Shown here: in pieces, positions 34,168 to 44,542 of the stretch
Position numbering within the stretch: the first letter of the stretch is position 1
Layout: the number at the start of each line of letters is the position of its first letter
DNA from: Flavobacterium sp.
Lineage (GTDB): Bacteria > Bacteroidota > Bacteroidia > Flavobacteriales > Flavobacteriaceae
Assembly: GCF_029945805.1 (NCBI RefSeq)
Contig: NZ_JAQSDH010000018.1
Span: 1-52,961, forward strand
DNA length: 52,961 nt
Direction of reading: 5' to 3'
Notes under the pieces: model-generated
Told to the model about the DNA's origin: nothing
What the model saw: only the letters and a program-made list of their open reading frames with translations
Database searches by the model: none
Position numbers and translations under genes: made by a program

Positions 34168-35297
34168 TTTTCTGTTTCTTTAAGAAGATGGTACAAAGAA
34201 AACGGTAGACAAAGTATGAAATATGAGATATCAGCCGCACTATTTGTGAATGTTTCTTCAAAACCACGCAGAATTATCCAATACAAAAAATAGAGAGCAA
34301 TACTACTGAAAAGTATCAAACCGCTATAAAAGTAAATCTCGTTGTCAGTTTTGCAATAGAATCCAGCTAAGAATGAGGCTAAAATAAATAAAAGTGTATA
34401 CTGAAATGGAATCAAAACATCGGATTGTATTATAAACGGATTCATTGTTTTAAATTCCGTAAAATAATTCCACACGAAAGGAATAAAAGTTAAGCAAAAT
34501 GTTAGTACTGTTATCGCACCTATAATTACGGTTTGCCCGATAGTTATTTTCTTTCTTTTTAGATAATAAACAAATGTAATTATCAACGGAATCACAAATA
34601 CATTTCTTGTAGAAAGAACCAAACCAATCAAAATTCCTAAAGCAAGACTATTTTTAAAGTTAAATTCTTTTTGCTTCACAAAAAGGATTAAAACACCCAA
34701 CACCAAACTTCCATTTAGAAAAATATTGCTTCTGCATGCAATTTCCCAGAGATAAGGAATATTGATTAAAATTAAGATAATTGAAACCGATTTTAGTGAA
34801 TGGTTTTTGATTGTTTTCTCAATCAAAAAATAAAATAATAGTACACCTAAAATTGAAAAATAGCCTAATTCACCAATAAAATAAAACGGAAGAGCCAAAA
34901 TAAAATAAAAAGGCATTGGTCCCGGATAATTAGCCATATTGGATTTGGCAAAATAAACATATTCTCCCTTAAAAAAAGAATCCCAAAAAGAAGTTATCAC
35001 GCTCCATCGGTCTACATTCAAAGTTTCAACCGGAATTTTTTTAAACACGTAAAAGGAGCAACCTACAAAAACAATAAGTGCTGCTATGACTACTTTTTTA
35101 CTAAACTCTGTATTTGAAAACAAGAACTTTCTTTTATTCCATAATAGGAAATACAGCAGCGTGATCGCTAATGAAATAATTCCAGCATATGAAGTTATTC
35201 TGTACAAATATTTGGCAGAAAATAAAAAACTAACGACAAGAAAAATGAATATACTGACGTTCTTTTTGTTTAATGCAGTAAGTGAAAATTTAATCAT
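34164..35297 (-). CDS. polytopic membrane protein, GT-C-like
   Basis: A 377-residue protein with about 11 hydrophobic helices. A conserved-looking extracytoplasmic loop (DRWSVITSFWDSFFKGEYVYFA) between the third and fourth helices resembles the acidic first loop of GT-C glycosyltransferases and DUF2029-like mannosyltransferases, which use polyprenyl-phosphate sugars. Its start overlaps the stop of the DPM1-like gene by 4 bp (ATGA), so the pair is coupled. Convergent with the GreA-like gene, overlapping stops by 4 bp. Confidence 0.65.
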   Translation of the reverse strand: MIKFSLTALNKKNVSIFIFLVVSFLFSAKYLYRITSYAGIISLAITLLYFLLWNKRKFLFSNTEFSKKVVIAALIVFVGCSFYVFKKIPVETLNVDRWSVITSFWDSFFKGEYVYFAKSNMANYPGPMPFYFILALPFYFIGELGYFSILGVLLFYFLIEKTIKNHSLKSVSIILILINIPYLWEIACRSNIFLNGSLVLGVLILFVKQKEFNFKNSLALGILIGLVLSTRNVFVIPLIITFVYYLKRKKITIGQTVIIGAITVLTFCLTFIPFVWNYFTEFKTMNPFIIQSDVLIPFQYTLLFILASFLAGFYCKTDNEIYFYSGLILFSSIALYFLYWIILRGFEETFTNSAADISYFILCLPFSLYHLLKETEN

Positions 35298-36034
35298 TTG
35301 AACAATTTTGATTTGTAAATTTTGTTTTTGCTCAAAAAATACAAAACAGAAGTTTTCATAACGCCTAATCCATATTTCACACTTCTTGAAAAGTTTATTG
35401 AAGAAGCATCATCAAAATATTTGGTAGGACACGTTATTTCAGCGATTTCGAAACCATTGTAGAATATTTGTGCCAAAAATTGATTGTCAAAAATAAAATC
35501 ATCTGAGTTTTGATTATACTTTATTTTAGTGAGCACTTCTCTGGAATACGCTCGATAGCCTGTGTGATATTCCGAAAGCTTCTGATTCATTACTATGTTT
35601 TGAAATAAAGTCAGAAAACGATTCGAAATATATTTATACATCGGCATTCCGCCTTTTAAAGCGCCTTTCCCTAAAATTCTGGAACCAATCACAACCGGAT
35701 AAACATCATTTGCAATTAAATAACTCATGGAGTGAATCAATTTGGGCGTGTACTGATAATCGGGATGTAGCATAATCACAATGTCAGCATCCAAATCTAA
35801 AGCCTTATTATAACAGCTTTTCTGATTGCCGCCATAGCCTAAATTGTTTTCGTGCTTTATTGTGTTTTTTATACCGAGTTCTTTGGCTAATTCAAGTGTA
35901 TTATCGGTGCTATTATCATCAACCAAAATTACATCGTCAACAATGTCAAACGGAATTTCATTATAAGTAGCCAGTAATGTATTGCTAGCATTATAAGCTG
36001 GTAGGACTACTATAATTTTTTTTTGATTAATCAT
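35294..36034 (-). CDS. GT2 glycosyltransferase, DPM1/polyprenyl-phosphate sugar type
   Basis: A 246-residue GT-A enzyme with IIVVLPAYNASNTL, ILVDDNSTDNT and the catalytic LHPDYQYTP, plus GSRILGKGALKGGMP, YHTGYRAYSREVL and a short basic C-terminus. These fit dolichol/polyprenyl-phosphate mannose synthases and relatives, which transfer a sugar to polyprenyl phosphate. The neighbour encodes a likely GT-C acceptor enzyme, so a lipid-linked sugar donor pathway is likely. No C-terminal membrane helices are present. Confidence 0.88.
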   Translation of the reverse strand: MINQKKIIVVLPAYNASNTLLATYNEIPFDIVDDVILVDDNSTDNTLELAKELGIKNTIKHENNLGYGGNQKSCYNKALDLDADIVIMLHPDYQYTPKLIHSMSYLIANDVYPVVIGSRILGKGALKGGMPMYKYISNRFLTLFQNIVMNQKLSEYHTGYRAYSREVLTKIKYNQNSDDFIFDNQFLAQIFYNGFEIAEITCPTKYFDDASSINFSRSVKYGLGVMKTSVLYFLSKNKIYKSKLFK

Positions 36035-36142
36035 ATTGTGTCTGGAAGAATCATTTTAGTTTGTAAACTTAACTTTTAAATTGCTATTTATTTACTTAAG
36101 TGTCAATTTCAATCTGTTTTACTTCCATAAGTGAATAGTATT

Positions 36143-36177
36143 TTATTAATTAGTTATAATTTATAACTAATTAATAA
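36143..36177. promoter_or_regulatory. 35-bp palindrome between the divergent GT2 and asnB genes
   Basis: Perfect 17-bp arms (36143-36159 and 36161-36177) around one central T, all AT except one G-C pair per arm. It lies 109 bp from the GT2 ATG and 63 bp from the asnB ATG. Could be an operator or a strong AT hairpin; there is no T-tract. Confidence 0.6.
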
Positions 36178-36239
36178 TATATGTTTCTCATTTGTAACTA
36201 TTAGTACATCTTTGCCTATCAAAATAAAATAAAGAATAT

Positions 36240-37913
36240 ATGTGTGGAATAGTATGTGCTTTTGATTTGAAACAAAAAGCTGAAATTTTAAGACCAAAAG
36301 TATTGGAAATGTCTAAAATTATTCGCCATCGTGGTCCCGATTGGAGCGGTATTTTTAGTAATGACAAAGCGATTCTATCACATGAAAGATTGGCGATTGT
36401 TGACCCGGCTTCTGGGAAACAACCTTTGTTTAGTGAAGATAAAAGTTTGGTTTTAGCTGCCAATGGCGAAATATACAATCATAGAGAATTACGCAAACAA
36501 TTTGAAGGCAAATACAATTTTCAAACAGAAAGTGATTGCGAAGTAATCTTAGCTTTATACCAAGAAAAAGGGGTTCACTTTTTAGATGAGATGAATGGCA
36601 TTTTTGGATTTGCAATTTATGATGTTGCCAAAGATGAATATTTCATTGCCCGAGATCATATGGGGATTATTCCGTTGTATATTGGTTGGGACCAAAATGG
36701 AACGTTTTATGTTGCTTCCGAATTAAAAGCGTTAGAAGGGTATTGTACCAAAATACAATTGTTTCCGCCAGGACATTATATGTCAAGCAAAGATGGCGAA
36801 TTTGTACAATGGTATAAACGTGAATGGACGGATTATGACGCTGTAAAAGAAAACGCAACTAGTATTGAAGAAATCAAAGTAGCATTAGAAGCTGCCGTTC
36901 ACAGACAATTGATGAGCGATGTTCCTTATGGAGTTTTGCTTTCTGGCGGTTTGGATTCTTCGATTACTTCGGCGATAGCCAAAAAATATGCACAAAAACG
37001 GATAGAATCAGGCGACACTCTGGATGCTTGGTATCCGCAATTGCACTCGTTTGCAGTGGGTTTAGAAGGTTCGCCTGATTTGGCTGCGGCCCAAAAAGTA
37101 GCGAATCATTTAAAGACCATTCACCACGAAATTAAATTCACCATTCAAGAAGGATTAGACGCCGTTCGCGATGTGATTTACAATATAGAAACCTATGATG
37201 TTACTACGATTAGAGCTTCCACGCCAATGTATTTGATGGCAAGAGTCATCAAATCGATGGGAATCAAAATGGTACTTTCTGGAGAAGGTTCGGATGAATT
37301 GTTTGGTGGGTATTTGTATTTCCACAAAGCGCCAAATGCAAGGGAATTCCATGAAGAAACGGTACGAAAATTAAGCAAACTGCACATGTACGATTGTTTG
37401 CGTGCGAATAAAAGTTTAGCGGCATGGGGAATTGAAGGCCGTGTGCCATTTTTAGATAAAGAATTTATGGATGTTGCCATGCGAATTAACCCGCAGGACA
37501 AAATGATTAACGGAGAACGAATGGAAAAATGGGTACTTCGCAAAGCCTTTGAAGATATGCTTCCGGCAAGTGTAGCCTGGAGACAGAAAGAACAATTCAG
37601 TGATGGCGTTGGTTACAGTTGGATAGACACCTTGAAAGAAGTCGTTGCAAAAGCTGTTTCGGACGAACAATTAGGGAATGCCAAATTTAAGTTTCCGATA
37701 CAAACGCCAACATCTAAAGAAGAATATTATTACCGCTCGATATTTCATGAACATTTTCCAAGTGATGCTGCCGCTTTAAGCGTTCCTCAGGAAGCAAGTG
37801 TCGCGTGCAGTACCAAAATTGCTTTAGAGTGGGATGAAGCGTTTAAAAATATGAATGATCCTTCAGGAAGAGCCGTGGCAAGTGTTCACGATGACGCTTA
37901 TGTCAAAGTGTAA
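36240..37913 (+). CDS. asnB: asparagine synthase (glutamine-hydrolysing)
   Basis: Makes asparagine from aspartate, ATP and glutamine. N-terminal Ntn glutaminase starts MCGIV with Cys2 as nucleophile, followed by RHRGPDWSG, NGEIYNHREL and the SDCEVI loop. The synthetase half has the PP-loop LLSGGLDSS (about 232-240), VLSGEGSDELFGGYLYFH and EGRVPFLDKEF. Length 557 is close to E. coli AsnB (554), an intact two-domain enzyme. A strong terminator follows at 38026-38056. Its leader holds a 35-bp palindrome. Confidence 0.97.
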   Translation: MCGIVCAFDLKQKAEILRPKVLEMSKIIRHRGPDWSGIFSNDKAILSHERLAIVDPASGKQPLFSEDKSLVLAANGEIYNHRELRKQFEGKYNFQTESDCEVILALYQEKGVHFLDEMNGIFGFAIYDVAKDEYFIARDHMGIIPLYIGWDQNGTFYVASELKALEGYCTKIQLFPPGHYMSSKDGEFVQWYKREWTDYDAVKENATSIEEIKVALEAAVHRQLMSDVPYGVLLSGGLDSSITSAIAKKYAQKRIESGDTLDAWYPQLHSFAVGLEGSPDLAAAQKVANHLKTIHHEIKFTIQEGLDAVRDVIYNIETYDVTTIRASTPMYLMARVIKSMGIKMVLSGEGSDELFGGYLYFHKAPNAREFHEETVRKLSKLHMYDCLRANKSLAAWGIEGRVPFLDKEFMDVAMRINPQDKMINGERMEKWVLRKAFEDMLPASVAWRQKEQFSDGVGYSWIDTLKEVVAKAVSDEQLGNAKFKFPIQTPTSKEEYYYRSIFHEHFPSDAAALSVPQEASVACSTKIALEWDEAFKNMNDPSGRAVASVHDDAYVKV

Positions 37914-38003
37914 ATAGTTTTCTAAAAATAAAAGTTTTGTATTAAAACAAAAAAAGTCAATGTTAGTGTGTTGAGTTTAAACTCAAGTTTTGTTTGTTGG
38001 TTA

Positions 38004-38024
38004 AATCTGAAACTGTTTCAGATT
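38004..38024. promoter_or_regulatory. 21-bp palindrome between asnB and gyrB
   Basis: Perfect 10-bp arms aatctgaaac / gtttcagatt around one T. The core is CTGAA-N5-TTCAG, matching the purA and mdh palindromes. It is immediately upstream of the asnB terminator and 111 bp before the gyrB -7 box. Confidence 0.5.
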
Positions 38025-38025
38025 C

Positions 38026-38056
38026 AAAACGCCTGTCCTTTTGATAGGCGTTTTTT
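38026..38056 (+). terminator. rho-independent terminator after asnB
   Basis: Stem aaaacgcct (38026-38034) / aggcgtttt (38046-38054) with an 11-nt loop, then a run of six Ts (38051-38056). Confidence 0.85.
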
Positions 38057-38127
38057 GTTGAAATAATGCCAAAAATGTTAATAACTTAACCCTTTTGAGT
38101 CGCGTCTGGTAGTCCTAAATTTAATGA

Positions 38128-40122
<1,995 letters not shown>

Positions 40123-40123
40123 C

Positions 40124-40225
40124 TAGCCCCGATAGTAGTGGAAATCCTTTTTTTTTGTCACCCTGAGCGCAGTCGAAGGGCTTTTTCAAAACAAAAAGAT
40201 TGCAACGGAAAGCGGGATTAGCTCC
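40124..40225. repeat. composite intergenic element after gyrB
   Basis: Two flanking parts, CTAGCCCCGATAGTAGTGG from 40123 and AAAGATTGCAACGGAAAGCG from 40195, form an imperfect inverted repeat (CCCG/CGGG and ATCCTTTT/AAAAGAT pair). They enclose copy 2 of the GTCACxCTGAGC repeat (40157-40183). From memory, similarly worded elements recur downstream of flavobacterial genes; I cannot verify this here. Confidence 0.55.
40157..40183. repeat. GTCACxCTGAGCGCAGTCGAAG intergenic repeat, copy 2
   Basis: Second copy of the 31830-31856 element, with stem CCCT (40161-40164) / AGGG (40077-type position 40177-40180). Compared with copy 1, A-T in the stem has become C-G. Confidence 0.7.
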
Positions 40226-40241
40226 TGAAATTAATTCAGGA
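40223..40241. promoter_or_regulatory. palindrome upstream of mdh
   Basis: Perfect 7-bp arms tcctgaa / ttcagga around attaa, giving CTGAA-N5-TTCAG, 39 bp before the chosen mdh ATG. Its left half joins the end of the composite repeat element, so it may belong to that element rather than to mdh. Confidence 0.4.
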
Positions 40242-40279
40242 TGAATTCAAAAAATAAAACAACAACAAAATACTATAAA

Positions 40280-41215
40280 ATGAAAGTTACAATTGTAGGA
40301 GCAGGAAACGTTGGTGCGACATGCGCGGATGCTATTGCTTACAGAAGAATTGCCAGCGAAATTGTGTTGGTAGATATTAGAGAAGGATTTGCAGAAGGAA
40401 AAGCGTTAGACATTATGCAAACCCAAACTACTTTAGGTTTCAATACAAAATTGGTTGGAAGCACAAACGACTATGCTAAAACGGCTGACAGTGATGTAGT
40501 GGTTATTACCTCTGGAATTCCGAGAAAACCGGGAATGACTCGTGAAGAATTGATTGGAATTAATGCTGGAATTGTGAAATCGGTGGCGGAAAGTTTGTTA
40601 CAACATTCACCAAAAGCGATTTTTGTAATTGTTTCAAATCCAATGGATACAATGACGTATTTGACTTTCAAATCGTTAGGTTTACCAAAAAACAGAATCA
40701 TAGGAATGGGTGGAACGCTTGATAGTTCTCGTTTCAAAACGTATTTGTCATTAGCTTTAGACAAACCGGCAAACGATATTCAAGGAATGGTAATTGGTGG
40801 TCACGGTGATACCACAATGATTCCGTTGACACGATTGGCTTCTTATAATGGAGTGCCAGTTTCTGAATTTTTATCAGCAGAAGAATTAGCTAAATTGTCA
40901 GCAGATACGATGGTTGGTGGAGCTACATTAACAGGTTTATTGGGAACTTCAGCTTGGTATGCTCCAGGTGCTTCAGTAGCCTTTTTGGTGGATAGCATTT
41001 TGAACGACCAAAAGAAAATGATTCCGTGTTCCGTTTACCTCGAAGGTGAATATGGTCAAAGCGATATTTGCATCGGAGTACCTTGTATCATTGGTAAAAA
41101 TGGTGTAGAAAAGATTGTTGACATCACTTTAAACGATGAAGAAAAAACGAAATTCGCAAAAAGTGCCGATGCTGTGAGAGCGATGAATGGCGATTTAAAA
41201 TCGATATTGGGCTAG
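40280..41215 (+). CDS. mdh: malate dehydrogenase
   Basis: NAD-dependent oxidation of malate to oxaloacetate in the TCA cycle. A 311-residue LDH-like MDH from ATG 40280 (MKVTIVGAGNVG). NAD motif GAGNVGAT (7-14), SGIPRKPGMTREEL for substrate arginines, SNPMDTMTYL, and catalytic His175 in GGHGDTT. An ATG 39 bp earlier would add a polar tail and is rejected. A rho-independent terminator follows at 41244-41270. Confidence 0.96.
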   Translation: MKVTIVGAGNVGATCADAIAYRRIASEIVLVDIREGFAEGKALDIMQTQTTLGFNTKLVGSTNDYAKTADSDVVVITSGIPRKPGMTREELIGINAGIVKSVAESLLQHSPKAIFVIVSNPMDTMTYLTFKSLGLPKNRIIGMGGTLDSSRFKTYLSLALDKPANDIQGMVIGGHGDTTMIPLTRLASYNGVPVSEFLSAEELAKLSADTMVGGATLTGLLGTSAWYAPGASVAFLVDSILNDQKKMIPCSVYLEGEYGQSDICIGVPCIIGKNGVEKIVDITLNDEEKTKFAKSADAVRAMNGDLKSILG

Positions 41216-41243
41216 TCGTATTAGTGAAGTTTAAAATAGAAAG

Positions 41244-41270
41244 AACCTTCGAGTAATCGAGGGTTTTTTT
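41244..41270 (+). terminator. rho-independent terminator after mdh
   Basis: Stem aaccttcga (41244-41252) / tcgagggtt (41257-41265) with one G-T pair and a gtaa tetraloop, then seven Ts in total. Confidence 0.9.
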
Positions 41271-41351
41271 AGGTCAAAAAGAAATGGTTTTTTCAGTTAA
41301 ATTGACGGTGTTGTTTTTTTAACAGTTTTTTTTGATATTAATCGATAAAAT

Positions 41352-41392
41352 ATTGTTTAATGATATATAGAATTATATATTTGCACGTTTCA
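41352..41392 (+). promoter_or_regulatory. secDF promoter (-33 TTG, -7 TATATTTG)
   Basis: ATTG at 41352-41355, 20-bp spacer, TATATTTG at 41376-41383, then CACGTTTCA. This is the best match in the window to the Bacteroidota consensus TTG-N19-TAnnTTTG. It predicts a leader of about 120 nt, which is AT-rich and holds two copies of TTTTTTGAAT. Confidence 0.75.
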
Positions 41393-41511
41393 AAAAAACC
41401 CGAAACCTTCTAAATACAATAGGTTATAGCTACAATCTCTTGGATTTCAAGTCTTTTTTGAATTTTTTTGAATCAATATTAATAAACAAAAATTAATTAA
41501 TTTTAGTAATA

Positions 41512-44469
41512 ATGCAGAATAAAGGACTAGTTAAATTTTTTGCAATTCTATTTGCATTGGTAAGCATCTATTCGCTTTCTTTCACATTTGTGGCAAACAA
41601 AGTAAAAGATGACGCCAAAAACTTCGCAGGAGGAAATCCTGAAAAAGAGATTAAATATCTTGATTCTATTGGTAAACAAAAAGTCTTTTTAGATTTTTTC
41701 ACTTACAATGAAGTAAAAGATAAGCAAATCAACAAAGGGCTTGACCTTGAAGGAGGAATTAACGTAATTATCCAGATTTCTGTTAAAGAAGTTTTATTAC
41801 AGTTGTCTAATAATTCTAAAAATCCAGTATTTTTAAAAGCACTTGAGGACGCAAAAACGAATCAAAGAGGAAATCAATCGTATTTAGATTCATTTTTTGA
41901 AACTTTTGAAGCTAATAAGGGAACTACAAATTTAGCTTCTCCTGATATTTTTGCTAACAGAAATAATCAAGGACAAGTGGATTCAAAAATGTCTGATGAT
42001 CAAGTAAAAAAATTCTTGGTTAAAAAACTGGACGAATCTGTAGCTTCTGCTTTTGAAGTATTGAGAAGTCGTATTGATAAATTTGGTGTAACACAACCTA
42101 ACATTGTTAAACTTGGACAAACGGGTAGAATTCTTATTGAATTACCGGGAGCGAAAGATGTGGATCGTATCAAGAAATTAGTTTCTGATAAGGCGGAACT
42201 ACAATTTTGGGAAACCTACAAGTCTGAAGAAATTATGGGCTTCTTGGATGCAGCCAATACTGCTCTGAAAGCTACGGTTAAAACGGATGTAAAAGTGGAA
42301 GCTGCAAAACTAGGAGATTCTCTTGCTAATTTGCTTGCAACCAAAAAAGATAAGGACGCAGCTGCAACAGAAAGTAAAGGTCCAATTGCTGATAAAATTG
42401 TTGGTCAAGGTGGTGGCGCAATGTTAATCGTTGTGGATTCTAAAGATGCCAATACGATTACAGAATATTTAAACCGACCTGCGATTCGTGCTTTATTGCC
42501 AGCAAATCAGCGTTACGTTAAATTTGCATGGGGTAAACCAGTGGTTAATATTGACGAAAAAACTAAAAAAGAAACTGAAACAGTTGCATTATACGCTTTA
42601 AAAAGCAATAGAGATAATATCGCGCCAATGAGCGGTGGTGTTATTGTTGATGCAGGTGATACCTTCGACCAAATGGGTAAACCAGCCGTTTCTATGCAAA
42701 TGAACGGACAAGGTGCGCGTGTTTGGGAAGAATTAACTGGAAGAGCTTATTCTCAGAAAAGTTGTATCGCTATCGCCTTGGATGATGTAGTTTATTCTGC
42801 GCCAGGAGTAACTACTGGACCAATTTCTGGTGGAAGATCAGAAATTACAGGAAGCTTTGATGTTGCGGAAACAAAAGATTTAGCTAACGTTTTAAGAGCT
42901 GGTAAATTACCTGCAAGTGCTGAAATTATTCAGTCTGAAGTTGTAGGACCCTCTTTGGGTGAAATGGCAATACATGCCGGTTTACTTTCATCTATCGTAG
43001 GTTTCCTTTTAGTATGTTTCTGGATGGTGTTCTATTATGGTAGAGCTGGTTGGTATGCTAACGCTGCTTTGATCTTGAACTTATTATTCTTATTTGGAGT
43101 AATGGCAAGTTTTGGTTTCGTATTAACATTGCCTGGTATTGCAGGTATCGTGTTAACCTTAGGAACTGCAGTGGATGCCAACATTATTATATATGAACGA
43201 GCGAAAGAAGAATTGCGCGATGGAAAGACCCTTGGCGAAGCTGTTGTTTCTTCGTATGGTTGGAAAGGTGCTATGCGTTCTATTATTGATGCCAATGTTA
43301 CTCACGTTTTAACAGGTACCATTTTATATATTTTTGGAACTGGATTAGTTCAAGGATTTGCCTTAACGTTATTAATAGGTATTATAACGTCTCTATTTAC
43401 ATCAATCTTTATTGCAAGAATCTTCATCGACCGAGATATCGCTAACAATAAAAGTCTTACGTTCTCAACTAGTATTACTAAAAACTGGTTTACAGGTTTC
43501 CATTTCGATTTCATCGGAGTCAAAAAATGGACGTACTTGTTTTCTACTTTCGTGGTAGTGGGAAGTTGTGTTTCATTCTACTTTAACGGATTGGATGAAG
43601 GTGTTGATTTTGTTGGAGGAAGAACCTTCCAGATCAAATTTGAAAAACCAGTGGAATCATCTAAAATTTCTGATGAATTATCAGCAGAATTTGGAACTCC
43701 CGTTGAAGCAAAAGTATTTGGTGATGATACCCAATTGAAAATTACAACTAAATATAAGATTAAAGAAGAAGGCGTTGAAGTGGATAAGCAAGTTAACGAT
43801 AAGTTATTCCAGTCTTTAAAGAAATATTACACTAGTATGGATTATGATAAATTCATCAATTCTTACGATGGTAAAAAACTTGGAGTATTACAATCTTCTA
43901 AAGTGGGCGCAGCAATTTCTGCAGATATTAAAACAAACTCTTTCTGGGCTGTTTTAGGTGCTATGTTGGTTGTTGGTTTATATCTTGTAATTTCGTTCCG
44001 TAAATGGCAGTATTCTCTTGGAGCTATTGCAGCAGTTTTACACGACGTTATTTTCGTATTAGGAATCTACTCTTTGTTGTACAAATACATGCCATTCCAC
44101 ATGGAAATGGATCAGCACTTTATTGCAGCTATTCTAACGGTTATTGGATACTCTATGAATGATACCGTTATTGTATTTGACAGAATAAGAGAATTCCTTG
44201 CTGGAGATAAAAAAGGTCACTTAAAAGATGTTGTAAACGCCTCTATTAACTCAACTTTATCTAGAACATTGAATACCTCTTTAACGATGATTATGGTATT
44301 GTTAATCATGTTCATCTTTGGTGGTGAATCAATCCGAGGATTTATCTTCGCGATGTTGATTGGTATTATAATCGGAACGTACTCTTCTTTGTTTATTGCA
44401 ACGCCTGTATTGGTCGACTCAATGAGTAAAAAAGATGTGGATGATGTTGAAAAACGACACGGTAACTAA
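41512..44469 (+). CDS. secDF: fused protein translocase subunit SecDF
   Basis: A 985-residue SecD-SecF fusion that uses the proton motive force to help export through SecYEG. N-terminal helix (FFAILFALVSIYSLSFTF), D1 motif GLDLEGGINV, P1 periplasmic domain with FGVTQPNIVKLGQTGRILIELPGA, SecD membrane motif TLGTAVDANIIIYERAKEE, then the SecF half with GVDFVGGRTFQI and GYSMNDTVIVFDRIRE. Twelve membrane helices are expected. Fusion is usual in Flavobacteriia. The promoter is well defined upstream, and a bidirectional terminator follows. Confidence 0.96.
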   Translation: MQNKGLVKFFAILFALVSIYSLSFTFVANKVKDDAKNFAGGNPEKEIKYLDSIGKQKVFLDFFTYNEVKDKQINKGLDLEGGINVIIQISVKEVLLQLSNNSKNPVFLKALEDAKTNQRGNQSYLDSFFETFEANKGTTNLASPDIFANRNNQGQVDSKMSDDQVKKFLVKKLDESVASAFEVLRSRIDKFGVTQPNIVKLGQTGRILIELPGAKDVDRIKKLVSDKAELQFWETYKSEEIMGFLDAANTALKATVKTDVKVEAAKLGDSLANLLATKKDKDAAATESKGPIADKIVGQGGGAMLIVVDSKDANTITEYLNRPAIRALLPANQRYVKFAWGKPVVNIDEKTKKETETVALYALKSNRDNIAPMSGGVIVDAGDTFDQMGKPAVSMQMNGQGARVWEELTGRAYSQKSCIAIALDDVVYSAPGVTTGPISGGRSEITGSFDVAETKDLANVLRAGKLPASAEIIQSEVVGPSLGEMAIHAGLLSSIVGFLLVCFWMVFYYGRAGWYANAALILNLLFLFGVMASFGFVLTLPGIAGIVLTLGTAVDANIIIYERAKEELRDGKTLGEAVVSSYGWKGAMRSIIDANVTHVLTGTILYIFGTGLVQGFALTLLIGIITSLFTSIFIARIFIDRDIANNKSLTFSTSITKNWFTGFHFDFIGVKKWTYLFSTFVVVGSCVSFYFNGLDEGVDFVGGRTFQIKFEKPVESSKISDELSAEFGTPVEAKVFGDDTQLKITTKYKIKEEGVEVDKQVNDKLFQSLKKYYTSMDYDKFINSYDGKKLGVLQSSKVGAAISADIKTNSFWAVLGAMLVVGLYLVISFRKWQYSLGAIAAVLHDVIFVLGIYSLLYKYMPFHMEMDQHFIAAILTVIGYSMNDTVIVFDRIREFLAGDKKGHLKDVVNASINSTLSRTLNTSLTMIMVLLIMFIFGGESIRGFIFAMLIGIIIGTYSSLFIATPVLVDSMSKKDVDDVEKRHGN

Positions 44470-44491
44470 ATCACTTAGTTTATAAAATAGA

Positions 44492-44522
44492 AAAAGGGTT
44501 GTCAATTTGACAACCCTTTTTT
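44492..44522. terminator. bidirectional terminator between secDF and the DUF1501 gene
   Basis: Inverted repeat aaaagggttgtcaa (44492-44505) / ttgacaaccctttt (44507-44520) with A- and T-runs on both sides; serves both convergent genes. Confidence 0.9.
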
Positions 44523-44542
44523 ATTTGCGGAATATCTAATAC

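Noticed and set aside
41441..41470. Leader hairpin (cttg...caag then T-run) in the secDF 5' UTR as an attenuator
   Set aside because: The stem is only 4-5 bp; too weak to claim.
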